Source: Roseivirga seohaensis
GTDB lineage: Bacteria > Bacteroidota > Bacteroidia > Cytophagales > Cyclobacteriaceae
Direction of reading: 5' to 3'
DNA: 64,000 nucleotides
Assembly: GCF_001592945.1 (NCBI RefSeq)
Contig: NZ_LRPB01000006.1
Coordinates: 124,001 to 188,000 of the forward strand
The translations under genes were made by a program, and so were the position numbers. The notes under the pieces were generated by a model. It was not told the DNA's origin. It did not search any database and saw only the letters and a list, made by a program, of their open reading frames with translations. Within the stretch, counting starts at the first letter, position 1, and the number at the start of each line of letters is the position of its first letter. This document shows, piece by piece, positions 1 to 9,061 of the stretch.

Positions 1-326
1 CAAGAGAGCCCTGTGATGTTGATAAACGAGGGCATTTTTTGACGAAGGATATTTCGCCAACCGATTTTAAAATAGTTTTTGAACATAGCAATGTTGTTAA
101 ATTGAGTTGTTTCACTTGACTTCCTTTTAATATTCTTCCATCGGAATAGGCGAATAATGTCCCAAATAAAAGCACGCTTGGCACTCTTCACCCCTCTTTC
201 TTCTAATCGCCAGAAAAAGAGTTCATGCACATCGCCTTGAATTTGCTCCAATAGCTTAGGGTTGCAATACCACTCTAAAAAGCGGTCGGCCCAGCGTGGT
301 GGTTTCGGTTGCTCAAAATCTTTCAT
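1..326 (-). CDS. FtsX-type ABC transporter permease with N-terminal permease-prefix domain, partial
   Basis: Only the first ~108 codons are present; the gene runs off the left edge. The N-terminus contains a PPRWADRFLEWYC segment, typical of the 'permease prefix domain 2' found on Bacteroidota FtsX-like permeases. It is followed by a WRNILRQKMPSFINITGL segment, the usual entry into the first membrane helix of MacB/FtsX permeases. The ATG overlaps the stop of the upstream PadR gene (ATGA), so the two are almost certainly co-transcribed. PadR plus prefix-domain permease is a common Bacteroidota pairing. The substrate is unknown: such permeases are annotated as drug, peptide or lipoprotein exporters, and nothing here decides between these. 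Confidence 0.85.
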   Translation of the reverse strand, partial: MKDFEQPKPPRWADRFLEWYCNPKLLEQIQGDVHELFFWRLEERGVKSAKRAFIWDIIRLFRWKNIKRKSSETTQFNNIAMFKNYFKIGWRNILRQKMPSFINITGLS

Positions 327-652
327 GCTGAAAAATTGAGTGCTGGTAGTTGATTATAGAGTTTGTCGCGCATGGATTTGACCTCATCCAAAACGGCTCT
401 ACCTGTTGATGTAAGGGAATAATAACGCTTTCTTCTTCCGCCCCGAACTTGTGAGGCCCCACCCATGCCAGAAGTGAGTAAACCTTTTTCTTCGAGCCGG
501 TTCAAAACCGCATGAATAGCGCTGATGTTAACTTCACGTCCGGTCTGCTCTTTCATTTCTTTCAAAACAGAGACTCCGTAAGCATTTTCGTACAATACGC
601 CAACGAGTAAAAGCACAAGCTCTTCTAGTTCACCAATGTTGTCGCCCTTCAT
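323..652 (-). CDS. PadR family transcriptional regulator
   Basis: A 109-residue winged-helix regulator of the PadR family. The order is MKGDNIGELEELVLLLVG, then a YG..VLKE segment, ISAIHAVLNRLEEKGLL (recognition helix), the GGRRKRYYSLT wing and a short C-terminal helix. The start is placed at the internal ATG at 652, because the reading frame further upstream runs through the promoter. It overlaps the permease gene by 4 nt. PadR proteins usually repress their own operon in response to small toxic ligands or envelope stress. Here the palindrome at 670-707 is the obvious candidate operator. The family assignment is firm; the ligand is unknown. Confidence 0.9.
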   Translation of the reverse strand: MKGDNIGELEELVLLLVGVLYENAYGVSVLKEMKEQTGREVNISAIHAVLNRLEEKGLLTSGMGGASQVRGGRRKRYYSLTSTGRAVLDEVKSMRDKLYNQLPALNFSA

Positions 653-669
653 TTTGATTTTATTTAATC

Positions 670-707
670 TACAAATATAGATCAAATCTATAATATCTAT
701 ATTTGTA
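670..707. promoter_or_regulatory. Candidate PadR operator: perfect 13-bp inverted repeat
   Basis: TACAAATATAGAT (670-682) and its exact reverse complement ATCTATATTTGTA (695-707) are separated by 12 bp. The -7 element lies partly in the spacer and the right arm lies in the -33/-7 spacer, so a bound dimer would block RNA polymerase. The arms resemble the ATGT/ACAT-rich dyads bound by PadR proteins. Assignment to this PadR is inferred from position. Confidence 0.7.
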
Positions 708-714
708 AAACAAA
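683..714 (-). promoter_or_regulatory. Bacteroidota-type promoter of the padR-permease operon
   Basis: On the minus strand, TTTG (714-711) is followed after exactly 20 nt by TAGATTTG (690-683), matching the Bacteroidota consensus TTTG-N19-21-TAnnTTTG. The padR ATG begins 30 nt downstream of the -7 box. Confidence 0.75.
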
Positions 715-760
715 TAAAAGTGAACACTAGCCCTTAAAGGGTCACTGTGCCCTAGTTTGG

Positions 761-3700
761 TTAATAAGACCTAGGTTTGTAAGTGTATTTTCTTTTTCGA
801 TCTAAGAAATGCTTGATTCCAAGCTGAACTCCATTAGAATAATAGAGCGACTGATTAAATAGCTCAAATTGGGTGGTTACGTAGGTGAATTCCTTTATTG
901 GAAATGATACATTACCCGTTACTCTCAAAAATCCATCGGTATAGCTATCAAAGAAATAACCTGCTTCTATCCTACTCTTTAACTTTCGCTCGTTTTCTCC
1001 GAATGTCCAAGCAATACCCCCACCACCGTAAAGCCTACTCTTGATAATCCAATAAGGGTTTCCGTTTTCTTGGCTCGTATTGGCAGCTGATACGAATAGT
1101 TCTGCAAAAGGTGAGAATCGGGATTTATTCGCTCTTTTTAAATTGGCAAACAGACGAGAGGTTAACGCGCCTTCCATGCCTCCGTTGGTATAATAGCTGC
1201 CCACCAAAGCAAAGCTCGATTGCCAAAACTTGGTAGAACCACGTTCATAGTAACCAATGATTTCAGACTTATAAATTTCTTTTGAGATACCCACACCTGT
1301 TTGTACAGGTGCAAAGTCTAAACTCAACGACTTAAATACATTTTCTTTTGACTGCGAAATACTAGCCTCCAACTCAACAAACATTTTATTGAAATTATCT
1401 CTCTGCAAGCCAGCCCCGGCACTAAACAATGGTTTTGATGGGTTATTGGCTGTTAGGTAGCGGTAACTTAATCCGTAAAGCTCGTGTGCTAAATTTTGTG
1501 GATCAACATCTGTTAACACCAAATCAGACACGCTTGCATGAGTTACAGAAAAGCTATGCTGCCTCCCCCTTTCTGTTCTTAGGTTGAAAGTAGCGCTGCT
1601 TTCCCAAACTGACTGATCGAAGTTATCTTCTACATAAGCTGTATTTACTTCAACAGAATTATTCTCATTATAACGAAGCTCTTTCGTTAGGGTATGGAGG
1701 GTTTCTGGGCTAAAAAGCTCAGGAGTCCTATCGATCAAAAATTTCTGAACATCGGCATCGAAGTAAATCACGTCTGGATTAAAGCGCTTTTCAATTTCAT
1801 TTTTTTTCTCGCTTCCTTCAGGTAATTGGCTGGCTATAAGAGCTGATCTTTCGTATTCCCCTATATCATACCAAGCAGAACTCACAAATGCTTTAGCCTC
1901 TTGATCTTCTGGATGATCAACAATATATTCATTATAAACGCTTTCCATTTTATTGTAAGCTTCGAGTTCAATCCACCATTGAAGCACCGTGTTTATTGGA
2001 ATTTCATCTGTGAAATCAGACCATAATAATGCTTCCTGAATTCTTCCCTCATCTGAAAATGTGTAAGTAATGGTAGTTGCCTTAGGCCAAAGCAACGGAA
2101 ACTCTTCTGGGCTTTTGCCTATTAATTCTTCACTAAGATTTTCGAGTTCAAAATCTATAAGGAACTGAATATATCGCGCATAATTTTCAGGTGTAGGGTT
2201 GTTTTCGTTTAAGTGAGTGAGCAACTGCTTGATTTGCGACACATATTCGGTAGTGTAAAAGAAAGTGAAGTAATCTTTGATGGCAGATTCATCTTTCGCG
2301 TTGAAGAAAATTTTCCGATAAAGCCATCTTTCTGTTAACTCTTCATTCGGGAATGACTCTTTCTTCAAATAGAGGTTCAAATAATCTAAGGCTAGGGATT
2401 TCGACTGCTCTTGATATACCTCTTCCATAAAACTCCAAACATCCATTGGCTTTTCTTGATAGCCCGAATAGAGCACAAAATCAGTAAAAGTTAGCGAATC
2501 AACCGAGGCTTGCTTAAGAAGTTTATCTTCAAGGATTACTGTTGCTTGCTCTAACTGACTATTTTCGACAAACCATGCTACCGAATCTTCTGTGGTTGTT
2601 AATTGAGCCAGAACCTCCTCTGTAGTTTTTTCAGTTTCACCACTTTCAGCCATATAACCATTAACTATTGTAGCCCTTTCTGATAAGTAGCTACTGTAGT
2701 CTTCATTAGCCATAGCCCTAGCTTCAGACAAATCAAATAAAGGTGCCTCTTTCCATTTTACATTGTTAAATAAAAGTTGAGGTTTTGATGTTTTAAGAGT
2801 AAATAGCGTACCACCGAAAAAAGCTGTTTTTGTATATGTTTCCACTACTTTAGAAAAACCCTTTTCCATAGCCTCTGCGTTTTCTTCTGTTGCAAAAACA
2901 AACCAATAAAACTCTTTATCATTCCATTTATTCGAACTGCTTTTTCTCACCGAATAAAAGTCTCCGCTTTCACTGTATTCATAGGTAGAATTTCTCCAGT
3001 TTCTCGTTATTCTTCCACCTTCTGTTACTGTTAAGAATCTGGTGGTGGGATGTATTGTTCTCACTTTATCAAGGTATGACACCCATCTAGTATACATCCC
3101 TTCCTTATTATCAGAAGTTCTGTACCAGTTCAATCCTTCTCCATTTCTGTATTCAAATTCACCGGCTGAGTTATTGGTTTCGGTAGGCAACTGAAAAATA
3201 TCATCAGGGTGTATAAAATGTGTCCAAATTCCGGTGTATAAATAAAGTGACTGATGAAAATACTCCTTTCTATTATTGAAAGTATAACCGCTTGTGATTC
3301 TAGGAAAATCAAAAAGATTTGGCTCATACGGATCTGGGTCAAAATCTCTTCCTCCACCTTCCACAATGTCGCCTTCATAAGTAGTACTCATAAACTCAAT
3401 CTCAGGCATGGCTCTTTTTAAATGCACCAAGCCAATGCTATCAATATAATTTGATGGTGCTACATAGCTTGTAGGATATTCTCCAAGCCGATCTACAGTC
3501 CATTTTTTTCTAGCCGCCTTAAATGCCGATTCTATGCTTTCTGGATTTTCCCAAACCTCTTTCAATAAAGACTCATGGTTATACCCGTGAATTGCTAATT
3601 CAAAGCCATTTCGAAGAACCTCTCTGCTCATCCACACCGAAGTACTCAACCGCTTCCCCTTTCTTTCCGTTTTTTGAATATCCCACTGATCGAAAAGAAA

Positions 3701-4657
3701 AGGTGAGTTCTTTATTACATTATAGTTGAAAATTGGGTAAGCTGAATATTTGATTCCAAACCTCTTTGACAGCTTAAGCATATCAGGCCACCAAACATCA
3801 GTCACAAATTCTGCTTGGGTAATATCAAATTCCGACTTGATGGGCTCAGACTTAATGTTATAGGTAGGTGTGGGGAAATCATCAATAAAAATAGTACTCA
3901 CGTTTACCACTGGATAAGGTGTTCCTTCTAACCCACTCAAAATAGCCGCAAACAAAAGCCCTCTATCAGACCTTTCTAATTTGATAGTTGTATTAAAGTT
4001 TATTACCCTACCGTTGCCAATAAAATTTTCAAAAATAACAGGGAATTCCTCGTCATTGACAGCTGTAGCCAACACATTAATATTCGGCTTAAAATTTTCT
4101 TTAGCTAAAGCAGTATGCTCCTTGTTAACATATAGGCTAGCACTATCTAAACCAGGTAATACATTTTTTATAAACCTAAAACCTTTAGCTCCTAAATCAT
4201 ACGCAAAGGTGGCATCCTCTTTAATTCCTGACAGATAACCCATACGCTGATCTTCGTTAACACTTGAGAAAATAAGCGTACCACCTTCCCCTACAAAGCC
4301 TACTAAGTAGTCTATTGCTTGTTCTTTTAACTCTACCGCAGCTGTACCATCTATTATAATTACTCTAGGTGTAGATTTAAAAATAGGAGAATCATTAAAC
4401 TTTTTTAGCGGTAGCTCTTTATATGGAATTTTAGTATAATCCATGATTTTACCAATATGGCCTGAGTATGAATCACTCAGTTCACTTCCAGCAAAATGAA
4501 TATACACCACCAAAGGCTCCTCTAGCGCTTCAAAAGCAACTGATTTTTGATTTGTTCCACTTTTGGCTTCATCTGAATTACCACAACTCGCCAAGGCTAC
4601 TATTAAAAATAGAGCCCAGAGAATAATTGGTTGATATGTGATTCTGTAGCAATTCAA
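761..4657 (-). CDS. Pel-like fusion lipoprotein: DUF2194/deacetylase, helical repeats, C-terminal outer-membrane barrel
   Basis: A 1298-residue lipoprotein (signal peptide with lipobox LASC, Cys25). Residues ~50-245 form an alpha/beta DUF2194-type domain. From ~250 there is a deacetylase-like domain with an IDDFP motif (~258-262) and HGYNH (~357-361), consistent with the metal-binding D and HxxxH residues of carbohydrate esterases. Residues ~640-990 are helical and acidic, TPR-like. The last ~290 residues alternate polar and aromatic positions like an outer-membrane beta-barrel and end in Y. PelA normally carries the deacetylase while PelB supplies the TPRs and porin, so this looks like both in one chain. 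It is the last gene of the operon, 1 nt after the preceding membrane protein. The domain reading is by eye. The deacetylase part is well supported and the barrel moderately. Confidence 0.75.
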   Translation of the reverse strand: MNCYRITYQPIILWALFLIVALASCGNSDEAKSGTNQKSVAFEALEEPLVVYIHFAGSELSDSYSGHIGKIMDYTKIPYKELPLKKFNDSPIFKSTPRVIIIDGTAAVELKEQAIDYLVGFVGEGGTLIFSSVNEDQRMGYLSGIKEDATFAYDLGAKGFRFIKNVLPGLDSASLYVNKEHTALAKENFKPNINVLATAVNDEEFPVIFENFIGNGRVINFNTTIKLERSDRGLLFAAILSGLEGTPYPVVNVSTIFIDDFPTPTYNIKSEPIKSEFDITQAEFVTDVWWPDMLKLSKRFGIKYSAYPIFNYNVIKNSPFLFDQWDIQKTERKGKRLSTSVWMSREVLRNGFELAIHGYNHESLLKEVWENPESIESAFKAARKKWTVDRLGEYPTSYVAPSNYIDSIGLVHLKRAMPEIEFMSTTYEGDIVEGGGRDFDPDPYEPNLFDFPRITSGYTFNNRKEYFHQSLYLYTGIWTHFIHPDDIFQLPTETNNSAGEFEYRNGEGLNWYRTSDNKEGMYTRWVSYLDKVRTIHPTTRFLTVTEGGRITRNWRNSTYEYSESGDFYSVRKSSSNKWNDKEFYWFVFATEENAEAMEKGFSKVVETYTKTAFFGGTLFTLKTSKPQLLFNNVKWKEAPLFDLSEARAMANEDYSSYLSERATIVNGYMAESGETEKTTEEVLAQLTTTEDSVAWFVENSQLEQATVILEDKLLKQASVDSLTFTDFVLYSGYQEKPMDVWSFMEEVYQEQSKSLALDYLNLYLKKESFPNEELTERWLYRKIFFNAKDESAIKDYFTFFYTTEYVSQIKQLLTHLNENNPTPENYARYIQFLIDFELENLSEELIGKSPEEFPLLWPKATTITYTFSDEGRIQEALLWSDFTDEIPINTVLQWWIELEAYNKMESVYNEYIVDHPEDQEAKAFVSSAWYDIGEYERSALIASQLPEGSEKKNEIEKRFNPDVIYFDADVQKFLIDRTPELFSPETLHTLTKELRYNENNSVEVNTAYVEDNFDQSVWESSATFNLRTERGRQHSFSVTHASVSDLVLTDVDPQNLAHELYGLSYRYLTANNPSKPLFSAGAGLQRDNFNKMFVELEASISQSKENVFKSLSLDFAPVQTGVGISKEIYKSEIIGYYERGSTKFWQSSFALVGSYYTNGGMEGALTSRLFANLKRANKSRFSPFAELFVSAANTSQENGNPYWIIKSRLYGGGGIAWTFGENERKLKSRIEAGYFFDSYTDGFLRVTGNVSFPIKEFTYVTTQFELFNQSLYYSNGVQLGIKHFLDRKRKYTYKPRSY

Positions 4658-4658
4658 A

Positions 4659-6632
4659 CTATAACAATTCTTTAATTCTCGCTTCTCCTGGATTATTTAC
4701 AATTTCGAAAACGGTAAGGCCATCACTTTTAAAAAACTCTTTTACTGTTCTGCCTTCACTTTTAAGTTTCTCAATTCGACCAATCACATTATCAGTCAAG
4801 TTTAGATACAATGCAAGTCGATTAAACCCTTCTTCGCTGGTTGTATTAAAAACAAATACCAACAGGCTATTTGGAATAATATACTGAGTGTTTGCTCTTA
4901 AAAACTCTTTATCTTCTTTATTAGCAAAGTAAACGGAGTCTCGAACAGCGTATTCACCAAGAAAATCCCTGTAGTTAATAAAATTATGAGAGTTAGTGCT
5001 GAGCGGTTGGAATGTTCCGCTATTTACCACTGCATAGGAATAAGGCAGAAAGCTAGCTGAGATTTCTTGATAAGCCGCAATTACATTTTTTGATAAGCGC
5101 GAGGTAGGTTCTTCTTTACCAAAAAGGTTTTTCTGACCATAAAATGCTCCCGTAGCAAATAGTATAAAAATGAGCACCACAGCAATTGCTTCAGGCATAT
5201 ATACTTTTTTCACTTTGGTTACGAATAGGTACATGCCCAAATAAATGGCTACACCTAAAATAATGGAGATAAATACGGGCAAAACTTCATTAAAAAGGTC
5301 GATATCAAAATATCGGAAGTCTAAAAAACTAATACCAATTAATACATTCACATAGATTACAAAAGCAATCAAACTTGCCCATTTATCTTTTTTACTCTTC
5401 ATCATAAAAAACATTACTATAACAGATACCAGTGAAACAATCTGAACAATAGTAATTAACTCAGTATATGGAAGGATCATATTACTGGTATAAGTTGAGG
5501 ATGTAACCGACAGCAAGTTTGAAACAATGAATTGAAAGAAATCTACGCCTTCATAATAAAAATGCAGGGCATAAACACCTAACACCAGCCCCGTTGCTAA
5601 CGAATATGCTTTTAATGCACGAAAATAAAAGCGTCTATAATTTTTACTGGTAAAGAAAGAAGCAACCAAAATAAACGGTGGAATTAAAACTATTAGCGAG
5701 TAAACATCTATTAAGGCGATGGCCGTGAAAATGACAAATATTTTGGAAGTGTAGGTTCGTGAAGACCTTGCATAAAGTAACCATGGCTTATAAATATATA
5801 CCATAGCCGGAAGCACCAACGTAAGCGCCATTAAGGTTTCTTTACCGTGGGTAATTTGCGAAAGATTAATGGGCACAAGATTAAAGAAAAAGGCAAAACT
5901 CAGGGTAGCCATCAGTGGAACGGTAACCTTAGAGCCCGTCATTATATTCATAAACCAGAATATGATAAAGCTCAGAATAAAAGCTTGAAGAATACCGAAT
6001 GATTCAAGGGTGATTTCTGGACTTATCCCTGTCATTTTTTCGTAAAAAGTCATCAGAGCGTGTTGGCCGACAACCCCTGCATCATTACTTAACCATTTTT
6101 GTTGCGAAATTCCCTTAAGTATTGCCAGTTCACTAAACCATGATTCCGAGAGTTGGTAATTATCATACTTGAATAAGTAAAACCTTACCGCCATAGCCAC
6201 AAAACCTGTTAGTGCCATTATCACAAACCCAAAATTGACTGATAGTCTTTTTGTAGGTTTCTCTTCAACAATATCAATTAATGGTTCTTTATCTTCTACT
6301 TTTTCAATTACATCCAACAAAATCATTTTCCTTTGACGCCTAAATCGAGCCGAATCGGAAAGCACATTTTGAATACCTACTAATCGAACTCCAAAAAAGA
6401 TAACCATGATGAAGAGGCAGGTCATTAGGTCATAACTATTGATTTGAACCAATAGAAAAATCCCAACAACAATAACACTGGCAAAAAAAGACCACATTCC
6501 TGCCATAGAGTTGATTTGATTCTTAGAACCTTTTCCTTTGAAAAAAAGGCGTTTCATTACATATAGGAACAGAATCCAGAGAAAGAGCCTAATGAGGCCA
6601 ATAAATATGGAGTCGGTATATGGAATATTCAT
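4659..6632 (-). CDS. Polytopic membrane protein of the Pel-like operon, unknown function
   Basis: A 657-residue protein with about a dozen hydrophobic segments, a cytosolic loop around residues 100-130 (DVIEKVEDKEPLIDIVEE) and a soluble C-terminal domain after ~residue 500. A periplasmic loop between early helices carries SESWFSELAILKGISQQKW, and the overall pattern recalls GT-C or O-antigen-ligase type integral membrane enzymes. It resembles none of PelC, PelD or PelE that I can recognise, but it occupies their place between the hydrolase and the export lipoprotein genes. It may supply the inner-membrane scaffold or polymerisation function. I do not recognise the family; co-operon membership is the only functional clue. 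Confidence 0.7.
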   Translation of the reverse strand: MNIPYTDSIFIGLIRLFLWILFLYVMKRLFFKGKGSKNQINSMAGMWSFFASVIVVGIFLLVQINSYDLMTCLFIMVIFFGVRLVGIQNVLSDSARFRRQRKMILLDVIEKVEDKEPLIDIVEEKPTKRLSVNFGFVIMALTGFVAMAVRFYLFKYDNYQLSESWFSELAILKGISQQKWLSNDAGVVGQHALMTFYEKMTGISPEITLESFGILQAFILSFIIFWFMNIMTGSKVTVPLMATLSFAFFFNLVPINLSQITHGKETLMALTLVLPAMVYIYKPWLLYARSSRTYTSKIFVIFTAIALIDVYSLIVLIPPFILVASFFTSKNYRRFYFRALKAYSLATGLVLGVYALHFYYEGVDFFQFIVSNLLSVTSSTYTSNMILPYTELITIVQIVSLVSVIVMFFMMKSKKDKWASLIAFVIYVNVLIGISFLDFRYFDIDLFNEVLPVFISIILGVAIYLGMYLFVTKVKKVYMPEAIAVVLIFILFATGAFYGQKNLFGKEEPTSRLSKNVIAAYQEISASFLPYSYAVVNSGTFQPLSTNSHNFINYRDFLGEYAVRDSVYFANKEDKEFLRANTQYIIPNSLLVFVFNTTSEEGFNRLALYLNLTDNVIGRIEKLKSEGRTVKEFFKSDGLTVFEIVNNPGEARIKELL

Positions 6633-6643
6633 TTCCTTAATTC

Positions 6644-7450
6644 CTATTTAAAATTTGGAATGGTTTGTAAGCCAATCTGACCAATAAAATAATCCCACTT
6701 TAATGGAGCTATTTGTTGTTTAACCTTCTGATATAGTTTTCTACTATCGGCATACTCGATAAGTATTACCGGCAATTGATATTTCTTTCTTATTTCCTGT
6801 AACTCCTCAACTCTTCTGTAGAATTCATGCCACTTGTGCATACCATACTCCGATTTGTCGAAGGAATAGTTCGTTGCTACCGATTCTATAGCGACTGTAC
6901 TAATATACTTGGCCGACTTTGGAATTAAGGAAAGTCCAGCGTTCTGCATTAAATGAAAATCAGGGTATTTATCCTTCATCATTTTTAAGAGATTTACCAG
7001 ACCATCTCCCATATTGGGATATGGCCCCCATTCTGCAAAAGTATCTACCGTATCTAGAAATAGTCCGTCAAAGCCCTTTTTAGCCATTTTATCAACAAAG
7101 CTTAGCAGTACTTTCTGGGTATTTTCATCCCGTAAGTTCAGATAATAACTCTCCCAAATCTTGTTCTTACCAAGAGTGCTTTCTTTCAGTTGGTTATAGT
7201 AAAAACGGCTTTTGCTTACTTCACCTACACTTATATAGCCCAATACATTTTCGTTATTTTCCTTGATTAACTTAATATCAAATGCGGTATAGTGTTCTGA
7301 TTCTAGAATTACATATTTATACCCTTGAATTTGATCAGGATTGATTTTACCATAACAAATAAGCACAGAACTGGGCTGTACTTTTTGGGCGAAAAGCCCC
7401 GAAAACGAAAACAAGGCCATAAGAAGCGATAGAGTTTTAATAAGCCGCAT
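6644..7450 (-). CDS. Secreted PelA-type glycoside hydrolase (GH114/GH166-like, endo-alpha-1,4-polygalactosaminidase family)
   Basis: Signal peptide ending SGLFAQ, then a single TIM-barrel-like domain of ~245 residues. Diagnostic segments are YKYVILESEHY (strand 2 acid), GYISVGEV, GFDGLFLDTVDT (the acidic strand-4 signature of the family) and HLMQNAGLSLIP. This corresponds to the N-terminal hydrolase half of PelA, which in Pseudomonas is fused to the deacetylase. Here it is a separate periplasmic or secreted protein, while the deacetylase sits in the large fusion lipoprotein. Start at ATG 7450 gives a good signal peptide and a 14-nt overlap with pelG; a start at 7465 is possible. It likely trims or releases the galactosaminoglycan during export. 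Confidence 0.85.
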   Translation of the reverse strand: MRLIKTLSLLMALFSFSGLFAQKVQPSSVLICYGKINPDQIQGYKYVILESEHYTAFDIKLIKENNENVLGYISVGEVSKSRFYYNQLKESTLGKNKIWESYYLNLRDENTQKVLLSFVDKMAKKGFDGLFLDTVDTFAEWGPYPNMGDGLVNLLKMMKDKYPDFHLMQNAGLSLIPKSAKYISTVAIESVATNYSFDKSEYGMHKWHEFYRRVEELQEIRKKYQLPVILIEYADSRKLYQKVKQQIAPLKWDYFIGQIGLQTIPNFK

Positions 7451-9050
7451 AATAGTAGTAGTCAAGGTTTTTGAAAAACTCCGTTACCGACTTCAAGGTC
7501 AAGAGCATGAAGGTGGTTGAACCTACCAACATTCCTACAACACTATATTCATATGAAACCAACCTGCTCAGGAAAAGCCCTACAACCAAGTTGACTACGG
7601 AGGCAACCATAATGGCTTTTAATGGCTTAGTAGGCTTATTTAGCGTAAACAAATACAAAGAGTTAAGCATACCCCAAGCCAGTAGAATATAACCTAAACC
7701 TCCCAAAATACTCACTTTTATACTTATTGGGCTGAGGGTTTCATTAAAGGCTCTTTCATAACCAAACCAGACCCAAATAACGGTGTATAACAAGGCAATC
7801 ATTACCACACCGGTAATCAGAAGTATTTGAACATGTTCCCAATATGTTTTCAATGATTTACGATTAAACACCTGCGGCTGATTGTAAGGAATCTGTTTTT
7901 GCAACAAATCGCTTAACGTACTAAAGGAGGCGATACTAAATTCTAGAACCCCAACCAACAGGAAGAATATTAGAATTGCGATATCCATGCCAACCTCATA
8001 ATTCTTTTCATAATATACAGCATATGGCAACAAGCCGTCTGCTGAGGTAGACCACGCTAGAATTCGATCAATGAAAATGAACACGAAAAAAAGTAAACCA
8101 TAAAAAAAGTAGCGGTAATTGCGGTAAATCATTACAGCTGCTTTTGAAGTAGCTCTACTCACATTTCGGGTGGCTTTCATCTTCTTATTGAAGAAATAGT
8201 TTAAGTAAATTACCATTAAAATAATGGCTACCCAAATGCCTATCCAATGGGTAAAGTAAGTATCTATATTAGTAAATAGCTTCAAGCTCAGCGCCAATCC
8301 GGTAGCCACAACAAAGGCAACTGTAATCATCCAGCGTTGTTTCAAAGGGTGAAAAACAGCAGAAATAAGTAACAAAATCCCGATTGAAAAGGAATAGATA
8401 TAAACGATGTAGAGAAAACGATATGGATAAATATTTGCAAAGAAATTAACCACCAATAGCAGCACACTCAGCACCGACATGAACAATAATCCATCTTTAA
8501 TTACTTTAATGGTGCTTTTTCTGGCCATCACAAAATCATTGTTATACCAGTAATGTGATATTTGCCGACCAATGACCTGGACAAAACCACCTGTTCCTAC
8601 AAGGCCAAAAATAACCCCAAGCACTACGGCTGTTGATTGAAGCTGATTAAAGCCAACATACGTCCAAAGTGAATACCCAAAAAGAATAATGGTTAGAATT
8701 TGAATAAAAACTGGAAGCCCATGAAAAAGCCCTAACGGATAGTAATAAAAGAAATACTTTGTTTTGATTCGGAGATAATCGGAGGCAGAAGTTACTTCAC
8801 TTTTAAACTGATCATTCACTTTTAATTTACTTGGGTGAGTAGCTATAAAATCGGCACTCGTAATTTGGCTAAAGACCATTCTAGCCAACTCTTGCAAGTC
8901 GTCTACGCCATAATCTGTTTTAGCATCCACGGCTCTAATACTCATGGATTCGAGCATAGCACGCACAACGTTTACATTGACAGGCTTACCTACCTTATCG
9001 TAAACATCTAAACCTAGCCGCTCTATTTTACTCTCAAAATCCATCATCAA
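7437..9050 (-). CDS. pelG: PelG-like exopolysaccharide transporter
   Basis: A 537-residue protein with ~12 membrane helices after a soluble N-terminal region of ~110 residues. The first hydrophobic segment begins near YFFYYYPLGLFHGLPVFIQIL. The pattern FGLVGTGGFVQVIGRQISHYWY and later TLSDLLQKQIPYN fit PelG, the MATE/PST-superfamily inner-membrane protein that works with the PelF glycosyltransferase. Known PelG proteins are ~455 residues and start almost directly in the first helix, so the N-terminal extension (ESKIERLGLDVYDKVGK...) is unusual. The operon order pelF-pelG-hydrolase and tight spacing support the call. Its role is moving the Pel polymer across the inner membrane. Confidence 0.87.
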   Translation of the reverse strand: MMMDFESKIERLGLDVYDKVGKPVNVNVVRAMLESMSIRAVDAKTDYGVDDLQELARMVFSQITSADFIATHPSKLKVNDQFKSEVTSASDYLRIKTKYFFYYYPLGLFHGLPVFIQILTIILFGYSLWTYVGFNQLQSTAVVLGVIFGLVGTGGFVQVIGRQISHYWYNNDFVMARKSTIKVIKDGLLFMSVLSVLLLVVNFFANIYPYRFLYIVYIYSFSIGILLLISAVFHPLKQRWMITVAFVVATGLALSLKLFTNIDTYFTHWIGIWVAIILMVIYLNYFFNKKMKATRNVSRATSKAAVMIYRNYRYFFYGLLFFVFIFIDRILAWSTSADGLLPYAVYYEKNYEVGMDIAILIFFLLVGVLEFSIASFSTLSDLLQKQIPYNQPQVFNRKSLKTYWEHVQILLITGVVMIALLYTVIWVWFGYERAFNETLSPISIKVSILGGLGYILLAWGMLNSLYLFTLNKPTKPLKAIMVASVVNLVVGLFLSRLVSYEYSVVGMLVGSTTFMLLTLKSVTEFFKNLDYYYYAAY

Positions 9051-9061
9051 ATCACCTTCGA

